Assembly (NCBI GenBank): GCA_024687185.1
Contig: JAILEX010000001.1
Location: 1 to 47,667, forward strand
Length of the DNA: 47,667 bases
From: Bacilli bacterium
GTDB taxonomy: Bacteria > Bacillota_I > Bacilli_A > RFN20 > CAG-826
Reading direction: 5' to 3'
The number at the start of each line of letters is the position of its first letter. Within the stretch, counting starts at the first letter, position 1. Positions 1-7,816 of the stretch are shown here, one piece after another. The notes under the pieces were generated by a model. It was not told the origin of the DNA and did not search any database. It was given only the letters and a program-made list of their open reading frames with translations. The position numbers and the translations under genes are program-made.

Positions 1-2
1 TA

Positions 3-629
3 TTTGAAGACATTGAACGTATCGATATAGGTAACCTAGATAAGTTAAAGGGCTGCCGCTTCAATATCATCTGCGACGTTACTAATCCTCTTGTGGGCCC
101 CAATGGCACTAGCTATACCTACGCCAAACAAAAAGGCGCAAGCCTAGAGGAGATAGAGATTTTAGAAAAAGGGGCGACCCATATAGCAGAAATCATCTAT
201 AAGGAATTTGGAGACGATATCGAAAATAGGCCTTATTATGGTTGCTCTGGTGGTATCGCCATGGCCTTATCCTATTTCCTTAACGCGGATATCTTTTTAG
301 GAAGCGAGTACTTCTCTTCCCTACATAAACTTGATGATCTATTAGATGAAAATAGCCTAGTTGTCACTGGCGAAGGCAAACTCGATAAGACCTCCTTCCA
401 GGGGAAAGTGGTCTCTAAGATAGTAGACCTAGCAAAAAGAGTTGGCGCGAAGCTTCTTGCGATTGTTGGAAAAAGCGATTTAGACAAAGCCCAATGTTTA
501 TCTAAAGGCATTAATGACCTCATCGTCTTAAACCAAGACGAAGAGGATTTCGAAGTCATCAAAGGAAATGCACAGAAAACGTTATACGATAAAACGTTAG
601 AGTACTTCTCTTCGTTAGAGAACAAATAG
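3..629 (+). CDS. Glycerate kinase, C-terminal part (5' end outside window)
   Basis: The open frame runs in from the window edge, so the protein is N-terminally cut. About 208 residues are visible. The stretch CDVTNPLVGPNGTSYTYAKQKGA matches the glycerate kinase (GarK/GlxK) signature of the type NPLxGxxGA...PQKGA in two halves, and VTGEGKLDKTSFQGKVV near the end matches the family's ITGEGxxDxQTxxGKxP block. Glycerate kinases phosphorylate D-glycerate in the cytoplasm, feeding glycolysis. The Phe-Pro expected before the QKGA segment is replaced by Tyr-Ala-Lys, a small deviation. The internal ATG at 93 lies inside the conserved motif and cannot be the true start. No upstream context is available. 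Confidence 0.88.
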   Translation, partial: FEDIERIDIGNLDKLKGCRFNIICDVTNPLVGPNGTSYTYAKQKGASLEEIEILEKGATHIAEIIYKEFGDDIENRPYYGCSGGIAMALSYFLNADIFLGSEYFSSLHKLDDLLDENSLVVTGEGKLDKTSFQGKVVSKIVDLAKRVGAKLLAIVGKSDLDKAQCLSKGINDLIVLNQDEEDFEVIKGNAQKTLYDKTLEYFSSLENK

Positions 630-640
630 CGCGACGCGAA

Positions 641-1693
641 TCACTTTTTGATATATCTTGCATTGCGGAAGGTACCGATTTTCTTTATTTTTCCTTCCTT
701 TTGAAGCTTAGTGAGCGCGGATTCGATTGTAACAATAGATACATCGGGCAAGAAGTCGACAATATCCATTTTTGACATTGGAACGATGGAACTCATAACA
801 ACGGCCTCGACCCTGTCCTTCTTCTTGCTCTTTCCTTCGCTAACGCCAATAAGTCTTCGGTTGATTTCCTTATAGCATTGATAAAGAACCTGAAACGTGA
901 ATTTGATAAAAGGCGTGTAATCGTTTTGATTCTCGTGCCAATGGGCTTGGCTACGCAATAAACTATCATAATAGTTCCATTTGTATTCGTTTATCTTAGC
1001 CTCAAACGAAACAAACCGCCCAGCGTCATATCCCGCCTTATATAGCAGCAACAAGGTCAATAAGCGAGACACCCTCCCATTTCCATCACTAAAAGGATGG
1101 ATGGAAAGAAAATCAACGATGACACAGGGGATCAAAAGCAAGGGATAAATTTCATAATCGTCCCTGGCCAGTTGATAGGCAAGGAAGAGTTTTTGCATTG
1201 CTTCTTCGGTTTCCTTTGCGGGCACCGGTTTGAATATGATGCGTTTCACCTCACCCGTCTTGTCTTTTTCCGCGATGATATTGTCACCTTTTTTATATTC
1301 CCCGCCTTTAAACCCAATATGCCTAGCGGTTAAAAGCCGATGGAGTTCCCTCACGGTAGCTTCATTAAAATCAAGGTCATCGAAATGTTCTTTTACAAAC
1401 TTCGCTGCATCATGATATCCAGCGATTTCCTCCTCGTTATGCCCCAAGGGAATAGAAGTGCTGTCCACGATTGCCTTAATACGTTCTTTTGTGGCAAAGA
1501 TTCCTTCAATGGCGTTGCTCCCTTCAACCGACTCCACAATGGCAATCGTTTCTAACTTCGCAAAGATGGAGTAATTGCTTTTTTTGCTTTCTTCAGATCT
1601 TACTTTTAAATCGGTTAAGACATTGGAAAGGGAAAATAACTGGGGGTCAATGCCCCTTTCCTTTAAAAATTGATAGGTAAAAGAGTGTTTCAT
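641..1693 (-). CDS. Fic family protein (AMPylase-type, class II)
   Basis: 350 residues. The Fic core motif HPFSDGNGR is intact at about 199-207, with His199 as catalytic base. An N-terminal inhibitory motif of the (S/T)xxxE(G/N) kind is visible as SNAIEG at 59-64, before the Fic domain, which is the class II arrangement in which the Glu blocks ATP binding. The C-terminus (about 290-350) reads like a winged helix, as in many Fic/DUF4172-like bacterial regulators. Family members transfer AMP to Tyr/Thr/Ser of target proteins. The ATG at 1693 has no Shine-Dalgarno sequence; a TAAAAT box lies 10 nt upstream of it, so a very short or absent leader is possible. Its 3' end is 11 bp from the convergent glycerate kinase. 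The target is unknown. Confidence 0.9.
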   Translation of the reverse strand: MKHSFTYQFLKERGIDPQLFSLSNVLTDLKVRSEESKKSNYSIFAKLETIAIVESVEGSNAIEGIFATKERIKAIVDSTSIPLGHNEEEIAGYHDAAKFVKEHFDDLDFNEATVRELHRLLTARHIGFKGGEYKKGDNIIAEKDKTGEVKRIIFKPVPAKETEEAMQKLFLAYQLARDDYEIYPLLLIPCVIVDFLSIHPFSDGNGRVSRLLTLLLLYKAGYDAGRFVSFEAKINEYKWNYYDSLLRSQAHWHENQNDYTPFIKFTFQVLYQCYKEINRRLIGVSEGKSKKKDRVEAVVMSSIVPMSKMDIVDFLPDVSIVTIESALTKLQKEGKIKKIGTFRNARYIKK

Positions 1694-1841
1694 TACTGCA
1701 TATATTTTATCGATTTATAGGCAGTAAAACAATAAGCATCCTTATATAAATCTTGCATCCATAACGCGCTTTTCCATATATTTCGTTTTTTCTTTTTTTG
1801 ATAGCCTCGTCTTCATGGCAAAGATTTCCTTTATGTGTGGC

Positions 1842-1881
1842 AAAAAGAAAGAGCGATACCAAGATCGCTCCTCTTTTTTTA
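1842..1881 (-). terminator. Rho-independent terminator, probably bidirectional
   Basis: Perfect 7-bp stem GAGCGAT/ATCGCTC (1851-1857 and 1864-1870) with a 6-nt loop. T-rich tracts lie on both sides, reading TTTCTTTTT on the minus strand and CTCTTTTTTT on the plus strand. It lies 20 nt past the stop of the minus-strand hydrolase ending at 1901. Confidence 0.8.
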
Positions 1882-1900
1882 CAAATAATTGGGGTTTTGC

Positions 1901-3505
1901 CTAGAATTTGACGTGGAAGATCACTTCGTCATTTTCCCAGAAGCGCACTTTCATCTCCTTGTTGGAGCAATTTACGCCAACGTTTAATGAGGTGGTCCAA
2001 ATCGAGGCATCGTCACGCAAGGGCCTTTCGTCCCTTTCCATTCCAAAGCCATAATAGGCACACATCTTCTCGTATTTGCTTAGGCAACTTGGGTCAAGCT
2101 TTCCATTAGCGTCATAACGGATATGGAGTTTGGCGTAGACCGCGCCTTTAAGGGCTTCGAAATGATGGTCATCATAGACCCATTCCGAGGTCTCCCTAGT
2201 GATAAGCTCGAAATATTTATCGGCGTATGCTTTAAGGCTAGGATCGCCAGTAGAGGCATAAAGGTCATTCTTTTCCGCGATTTCGCCTAGAGTCGCTTTC
2301 TTGCCATCGACATCGAACTTGATGGAGCCATCATCGATGACTAAATAGCCGCTATCGATACCCTCTTCGATATACTTAAGGATATTAGGATCATAATCAG
2401 ACTTCTTCGCGTCTTCATAGACCTGGCCAAATAGAAGCATACGGCCATCTTCTAATACGGGCCAAAGCATATGGTAGTCGCCCCTCCAGTCGAGGATGGG
2501 GTTGCCCTTATTGTCTTGGAACTTAAGCTGGTCATAGGGATGTAAGCGAGAGCCGTCTTTGATCCTAACGGTCTCGCCGATCCAAAGGACCTCGTTCCTC
2601 CACATGATCTGCTCCATGGCCTTCATCATCTCCTCGAGGGTCTCGGGTTTATCGATGACCTTGGAGACCATCTGCAAACGGCCTTGTCCGCTGCCATAGG
2701 TTTCCTGGGCATTCCATTTTGGGGTGAGGTAATAATTGGCATGGCCATATTGGAAGGGAATGTAATTCACTTCGTCCTGGGCGATTTCGATGACCCCATA
2801 TTCGCCTGTTGCGTCGGCGATAAGGAAGCACATATTGTTTTGGACCACGGCCATCTGGACGCCGGGCTTTGGGGTGATGGTATACCAGTCGTAGCTATTC
2901 TTGATGAATTCGACCGCTTCCTTCACGGTGGCGCAGTGGGTGACGACAAGCGGGACCAAGTTGGTGGTGCAGGCGCGAAGCTCCTTCCAGGGTCTTCCAT
3001 CGCTACGGGTCTTTTCCCCATGTGCGCTATGGAGGCCATAGCAAACGAATTTGTCGTTTTTCTCACGGAGGTTGACTTCCATATATAACCCCTTCTCGTT
3101 TAGGCAATCGCACGCGGTAAGGGGGATCATCTTCTTCATGTTGGGGTCGATGTCGTCTAGCTTTTGGACTTCGCCATAGGGAAGATAGAAGCCGGGGGAA
3201 TAGGAAACGCAGAACGTTTTGTATTTGCCGGCGGTGTTTTTGAATACGTAGGCGGGGCTTTGGGAAATGTCTAGGTCCATGTTGCGGCCTGTGATGACTT
3301 CGCCGTTTTTGTTCCTTTTCGCCATGGCCGTGCAGCCGATAGAGGGAAGGACGTTATTGTCAGCGATGGCGTTTCCTAACAACAATCCCTCCTCAAACAT
3401 ATTGGGGTCAGTATAGTCGGGCAACTCGATAACGTAGTTTCCGAGGTCCTTAAAACCTTTGTGCTCCACTACCTTGGAGCCCCAAAGTTTTTCTTTGATT
3501 TGCAT
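1901..3505 (-). CDS. Linear amide C-N hydrolase / C69-like Ntn hydrolase
   Basis: 534 residues, no signal peptide. Residues 56-79 carry IGCTAMA followed by GEVITGRNMDLDI, which matches the choloylglycine hydrolase/penicillin acylase pattern of a catalytic Cys followed about 17 residues later by GRNxDx. The candidate nucleophile is Cys58, so if it is a true Ntn enzyme the first 57 residues must be removed, or processing differs. The rest resembles long dipeptidase/acylase-like family members, with conserved Trp/Asn segments (for example GSGQGRLQ and WRNEVLW). Start chosen at 3505: AAAGGAG sits 9-10 nt upstream. It appears to be a single-gene unit, with a terminator at its 3' end. The substrate (bile salt, acyl-amino acid, dipeptide) cannot be told from sequence. 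Confidence 0.72.
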   Translation of the reverse strand: MQIKEKLWGSKVVEHKGFKDLGNYVIELPDYTDPNMFEEGLLLGNAIADNNVLPSIGCTAMAKRNKNGEVITGRNMDLDISQSPAYVFKNTAGKYKTFCVSYSPGFYLPYGEVQKLDDIDPNMKKMIPLTACDCLNEKGLYMEVNLREKNDKFVCYGLHSAHGEKTRSDGRPWKELRACTTNLVPLVVTHCATVKEAVEFIKNSYDWYTITPKPGVQMAVVQNNMCFLIADATGEYGVIEIAQDEVNYIPFQYGHANYYLTPKWNAQETYGSGQGRLQMVSKVIDKPETLEEMMKAMEQIMWRNEVLWIGETVRIKDGSRLHPYDQLKFQDNKGNPILDWRGDYHMLWPVLEDGRMLLFGQVYEDAKKSDYDPNILKYIEEGIDSGYLVIDDGSIKFDVDGKKATLGEIAEKNDLYASTGDPSLKAYADKYFELITRETSEWVYDDHHFEALKGAVYAKLHIRYDANGKLDPSCLSKYEKMCAYYGFGMERDERPLRDDASIWTTSLNVGVNCSNKEMKVRFWENDEVIFHVKF

Positions 3506-3692
3506 AATCGTCGTCTCCTTTATAGTACATTATCGTATAACCTGTCCTTATAAAAAAGGGGGGGAAGGCATATTTTTCATAGAGGAATGCATAATTTGGA
3601 AAAGCCCTGTTTCACCATGCGGGAAAAGAGAGAAATCGATGCCGGTTTTCTTATTTCGCCTAAATAGGCGAGAAAGAGACATGGTTTCCGTT

Positions 3693-3721
3693 TTGCCTTT
3701 GTTTTTGGTATGCCATATTAT
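3693..3721 (+). promoter_or_regulatory. Sigma-A type promoter for the amidohydrolase gene
   Basis: TTGCCT (3693-3698), a 17-bp spacer, TATTAT (3716-3721), followed by a GAGGG ribosome site and the ATG at 3749. Spacing is ideal. Confidence 0.6.
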
Positions 3722-3748
3722 GCTAAAATGGACTGCGAGGGAATTATT

Positions 3749-5377
3749 ATGGAAAATAGAGCCGATTTAATCATTCTTGGCAACGTCATCACCATGGACG
3801 AAAGGAAACTTCATGCTGAGGCAGTCGCGGTAAAAGGCGAGAACATCGTCTATGTCGGCAGCAAGGAAGTCGCGATGAAACTCGCTACTAAAAGCACCAA
3901 AATCCATGACTATGGGACCAACACGGTTTATCCAGGCTTTCTAGAAGCCCATTGCCATCCTGGCGGAGCGGGTTATCAAATGAGTAGCGTGGCTCCCTTA
4001 GATAGGGAGGCAAGCCTAGATGAATGCGTCCGCGTCATGAAGGAATATATGGAATCTCACCCCGATAACAAAATGTATTCGGGCCAAGGATTCCAGGAAA
4101 AGGACGTCCCTCCCCACGCAAGGATGCTAGATGCCATTTGCCCCGATAAGCTAATGCTATTAACCGATGTTAGCGGCCACTCCATGTGGATCAATTCGCT
4201 AGCCATGGAAAAATTCGGCATCAACGAAGAAGCCGTGAAGAAATGGGGAAGCGCCTGCGTGAAAGTAGATGAAAACGGTAAGCCCACAGGCTATATCTCC
4301 GAAGCCCCGGTCTTTAGCGTGCGCGCCCAAATCAAATTAGGGATAGACGATATGAAAAGAGCCGTTTTGGCATGGCAGGATTTCGCCTTGGCAAGAGGTT
4401 ATACCGCTTGCTATAACGCGGGCGTGAATCTAGTTAGCCCCTCTGAACCGGATGCGTGGCATGAACTAGAAAAAGAAGGCAAGATCAAAATCTATAACTA
4501 TGGTGGCTATATGCTTGCTGACAACACCGATACCCCAGAAGAAGATATGGATTTCGTCGAAAAGGAAGCAAAAAGGCTCAACGATAAACACAATATCATC
4601 ATCGGCGCCAAGGTCTTCTGCGATGGCATCGTCGAAGGACGTACCGCTTGGATGTTAGAAGATTATGAAGGCGAACCCGGTTATAAAGGCGTCTCTAGAT
4701 TCGATGACCACGATAAGATGGTCCGTTTGATCGTTGCCGCGAGCAACCACAACATGAACGTCCATGTCCATACGATTGGGGATGCCGCAATCCGCGCTTG
4801 GCTAGACGCCTTCGCCGAAGCGGAAGAAAAAACCGGCAACTTCGACCAAAGAAACGCCATGGCGCATCTTCAGTGCGCCCATAAGGAAGACATAAAACGC
4901 ATCGCCGAATATAACATCATGGCAGTGGACGGGATGATGTGGAGATCCAAGAATTCCTGCGACTACTATATCCCCGAGAAGAATATCGGCACGGACAGGG
5001 TGAGGAAAACCTATTCCCTTAAGGCCTATCTAGATAACGGGGCCTTGCTTGCCTCCCATTCGGACTTCCCCGTCTCTCCCTCCTTTAGCGCGGCGGAATC
5101 CATTTGCTATGGCGCATATGGCCATCTTCCTTCTCAAGGCGAAGAAGCATGGAGAAAAGACGGTCAGGACATCAGCCGCCTAGACGCCTTAAAAGCCATT
5201 ACGATCAACGTTGCCTATACTTGGCACGAAGAACACCGTATGGGCTCATTAGAAATCGGCAAACTAGCCAATATCGCGGTCTTCGATAAAGACTTCTTAG
5301 AAGATAGCTTCGAAGACATCGAGAAATCAGTTTGCCTTGCCACCTTCGTAGATGGCGAACTCGTTTATAAAGCCTAG
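3749..5377 (+). CDS. Amidohydrolase, YtcJ-like (metal-dependent)
   Basis: 542 residues from the ATG at 3749, chosen because GAGGG lies 7 nt upstream; an in-frame ATG at 3710 has no ribosome site and lies on the promoter. The N-terminal beta-sandwich plus PGFLEAHCH (His68, His70) is the first metal motif of the amidohydrolase superfamily. HTIGDAAI in the second half matches the YtcJ HxxGDxA block, and LASHSDFPV matches the late metal-binding Asp (usually GSDxP). Members hydrolyse amide or related C-N bonds in the cytoplasm with one or two metals. No signal peptide. The actual substrate is unknown for most of the family. It is divergent from the Ntn hydrolase at 1901-3505. Confidence 0.85.
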   Translation: MENRADLIILGNVITMDERKLHAEAVAVKGENIVYVGSKEVAMKLATKSTKIHDYGTNTVYPGFLEAHCHPGGAGYQMSSVAPLDREASLDECVRVMKEYMESHPDNKMYSGQGFQEKDVPPHARMLDAICPDKLMLLTDVSGHSMWINSLAMEKFGINEEAVKKWGSACVKVDENGKPTGYISEAPVFSVRAQIKLGIDDMKRAVLAWQDFALARGYTACYNAGVNLVSPSEPDAWHELEKEGKIKIYNYGGYMLADNTDTPEEDMDFVEKEAKRLNDKHNIIIGAKVFCDGIVEGRTAWMLEDYEGEPGYKGVSRFDDHDKMVRLIVAASNHNMNVHVHTIGDAAIRAWLDAFAEAEEKTGNFDQRNAMAHLQCAHKEDIKRIAEYNIMAVDGMMWRSKNSCDYYIPEKNIGTDRVRKTYSLKAYLDNGALLASHSDFPVSPSFSAAESICYGAYGHLPSQGEEAWRKDGQDISRLDALKAITINVAYTWHEEHRMGSLEIGKLANIAVFDKDFLEDSFEDIEKSVCLATFVDGELVYKA

Positions 5378-5517
5378 GTCTATCAAACTTAATTTCCGAA
5401 AGGATGTGCACTTTTTGTATGGTTTTTCCTAATGAAAAACCTAAAAAGACCGCATATTTAAACCAATAATATACATAGGCTTAGAGATAGTACGTACTTT
5501 CAAAAACCCATAAAAGG

Positions 5518-5523
5518 TATAAT
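5518..5523 (+). promoter_or_regulatory. -10 box giving a leaderless or near-leaderless start
   Basis: A perfect TATAAT lies only 6 nt before the ATG at 5530, with no Shine-Dalgarno sequence. A transcript starting the usual distance downstream would begin at or next to the ATG. The -35 at the right spacing (TACTTT) is weak. Confidence 0.45.
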
Positions 5524-5529
5524 GGCTTT

Positions 5530-7692
5530 ATGAAGCGCCTAGTTCCTTTATTCCCCTTGGCCTTGCTTTGTTTTTCTTGCGGAGGCCAAAGCACTTCTTC
5601 TTCCTCTTCTAGTTCATCTATTTGGAGCTCTTCAATCGAGGAATCTACCTCTAGTTCTATAGAAGAGAGTAATCCCGCGATTAAGGTGGAAGAGGGCCGC
5701 TGCCAGCCCATCTATTCCATTAATTGCTCCTTCGATGAGCATAACCCCAAGACATCGACCATCGCGCGTTTCACCGTCTATATCGAAACCGATTACGATA
5801 CCGATTTCGATGGCAAACTAGACTTAGTCAAAGCCTTCGTCCAATTGCCAAGAACCATCTTGGAAAAAGGATATAAGGTCGCCTCCATCATCGAATGCTC
5901 GCCCTATACCTGCGCCACGACCGATTTAGACGAAGAAGATATCGTAAAGGAACAGGCTTTGGTCAAAGACGAAGACCTTTATCGTCAAGGAAGTAAGCGA
6001 AACCCCGCTCCCGAAATCGACCTCTTATCCCATAACGAGGCGATGGACGTAAGCGAATTTTGCTACGAAATCGGCGAAGGGGAAGATGCCTATACCTATT
6101 ATGAAGACGCGCAGGATTGCGACTATTTCCTTTCCCGTGGCTTTGCCTTTATCAATATCGGTGGCTATGGCACTTTGGGAAGCGATGGATTGGAAACGGT
6201 GGGGACGAGAATCGAAACCCACGCCTATTCTTGCCTTATCGACTGGCTAAACGATGAACGCATCGCCTTTTCCGACTACGAAGGCACCCATACCGTAAAG
6301 GCTAGTTTCTCTAATGGGAGTTATGGCGCAGAAGGCGCCTCCTATTTAGGCACGACTGCCTATCAGCTTTCCTGCATGGGATTAAAAGGGCTTAAGGCGA
6401 TCATCCCAACCGCGGCAATCGCAAGCTGGTATGAATATACCAATTCCCAGGGCGCCGCCCAAAATTGCTCCTCCAACTGCGCATGGCTATCGCTATATTG
6501 CGCCTCGAAAATGTATGAGGAGAACCTGAGCGAGGATTATATAAATACGTATGGTGGCTATCTTCGCTACGTACAGCAAGAAGAAATCGCCTCCAATGGC
6601 GACTATAACGATTTCTGGGCGAAAAGAGACTACACGGTAAACGTAAAACCAAGTTGCCCCGCCTTGATCATTCATGGCGTCAATGACTTTAACGTCCCCG
6701 TAAGGCACGCCGCGTTAATGTATCAAACCATTAAAAAGGCAGGGCAAACCGCTAAGCTCCTCTTTCACCAAGGGGACCATCTCGCTTTCTATGGTGGGTA
6801 TAGGGCTAGAAGCATCGATGGCTACGAGGAATCCTTCAATGAAGTCGCCAATAGGTGGTATAGCCATTACCTCTATGACGTTGATAACGGCATCGAGGAT
6901 TTCCCCGATTTCACCTATCAGTCTAACGTGGATGGCAAGTTCTATTCTTCTAGCGATATCTTAGAGGCCTCAAAGAAAGCCATCACCCTTTCTAATCCTT
7001 CTAGAGAAAGCATCACCTCGAAGGACATGAAGTTCTTCTATGAGGCCTGGAACGACTCCTATTACGATAAAGATGATGCCAATTCGATTTCCTTTGTTAT
7101 CGAAGAGACTGATGAAGATAAACAAATCAATGGCATCCCCGAACTCAACATCCATTTAAAGACGAATGACGTCGGCAGGGATAACCTCCAAGTCACCGCG
7201 GTACTTCTAGATACCTACAGTGAGGAATTCCCTTGTTATGGCGCCGATAACTTTGAAATCACCAGCAGCACTTATGCCGATAAAAGCTTTGAGGTATATC
7301 CAGGGGAAGAAGGGACCTACCGATATTGCGTCCAAGAAAGAACAAATGCGAAGATGATTAGCTGCGCGACCTTCGATTTGTATAATCCTGGGACCCGTAA
7401 TTTCGGAGAGCAATTGGCAAGGACGGAACTAGAGGAAGATAAGTCTTACGAATACCAAGTCTATTTCGACCCCACTGCCTATACATTAGAAAAAGGTCAC
7501 ACCCTTAAATGTGTCTTGTTCACCTTCGATCCAGGACTAGTCTCGAAATGGGGCTATTTCGCCGATAGCGAGGATGAGGAATATGATGGCGAGACCGACG
7601 TCATGTTCACCCCCGCCACGTGGACCACGACCGAAAGCTATGGCTATACCCTTGATATGAGTAACGCCCCCATATTGTCTTTACCTTATTAA
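5530..7692 (+). CDS. Secreted lipoprotein hydrolase, Xaa-Pro dipeptidyl-peptidase / CocE-NonD type
   Basis: 720 residues. The N-terminus has a short hydrophobic signal ending in CFSC, with Cys17 the likely lipidated residue; Cys at -3 is unusual for a lipobox. A Ser-rich linker follows (about 21-48). The catalytic triad of the S15 family is readable: Ser271 in GASYLGT, Asp386 in HGVNDFNVP and His417 in QGDHLAF. The last 220 residues form the PepX/CocE-type C-terminal jelly-roll domain. PepX enzymes remove X-Pro dipeptides, while CocE-type enzymes cleave esters. An extracellular lipoprotein form suggests digestion of external proline-rich peptides or esters. It is alone between a divergent promoter region and a convergent histidine kinase. 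Confidence 0.83.
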   Translation: MKRLVPLFPLALLCFSCGGQSTSSSSSSSSIWSSSIEESTSSSIEESNPAIKVEEGRCQPIYSINCSFDEHNPKTSTIARFTVYIETDYDTDFDGKLDLVKAFVQLPRTILEKGYKVASIIECSPYTCATTDLDEEDIVKEQALVKDEDLYRQGSKRNPAPEIDLLSHNEAMDVSEFCYEIGEGEDAYTYYEDAQDCDYFLSRGFAFINIGGYGTLGSDGLETVGTRIETHAYSCLIDWLNDERIAFSDYEGTHTVKASFSNGSYGAEGASYLGTTAYQLSCMGLKGLKAIIPTAAIASWYEYTNSQGAAQNCSSNCAWLSLYCASKMYEENLSEDYINTYGGYLRYVQQEEIASNGDYNDFWAKRDYTVNVKPSCPALIIHGVNDFNVPVRHAALMYQTIKKAGQTAKLLFHQGDHLAFYGGYRARSIDGYEESFNEVANRWYSHYLYDVDNGIEDFPDFTYQSNVDGKFYSSSDILEASKKAITLSNPSRESITSKDMKFFYEAWNDSYYDKDDANSISFVIEETDEDKQINGIPELNIHLKTNDVGRDNLQVTAVLLDTYSEEFPCYGADNFEITSSTYADKSFEVYPGEEGTYRYCVQERTNAKMISCATFDLYNPGTRNFGEQLARTELEEDKSYEYQVYFDPTAYTLEKGHTLKCVLFTFDPGLVSKWGYFADSEDEEYDGETDVMFTPATWTTTESYGYTLDMSNAPILSLPY

Positions 7693-7706
7693 CAACAATT
7701 CGATTC

Positions 7707-7764
7707 CCTTTTTCTAGGTAAGAAAAAAGATTTCCTATACGTATAGAAACGCCCTAGAAAAAGG
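7707..7764. repeat. Nested inverted repeats between convergent genes
   Basis: Outer arms CCTTTTTCTAGG (7707-7718) and CCTAGAAAAAGG (7753-7764) are perfect 12-bp inverted repeats. Inside them is the perfect palindrome CTATACGTATAG (7735-7746). On the minus strand the inner palindrome is followed by TCTTTTTTC, so it can serve as a terminator for the kinase ending at 7817. The outer pair has no adjacent T-tract. Confidence 0.6.
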
Positions 7765-7816
7765 CTTGGGTTGATTTAAGGGAACAATCAAAAATAGTAG
7801 CAAAACCCTGATATTT

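Noticed and set aside
5419-5439. Terminator after the amidohydrolase (GGTTTTTC/GAAAAACC)
   Set aside because: The stem is clear but there is no T-tract after it on either strand.
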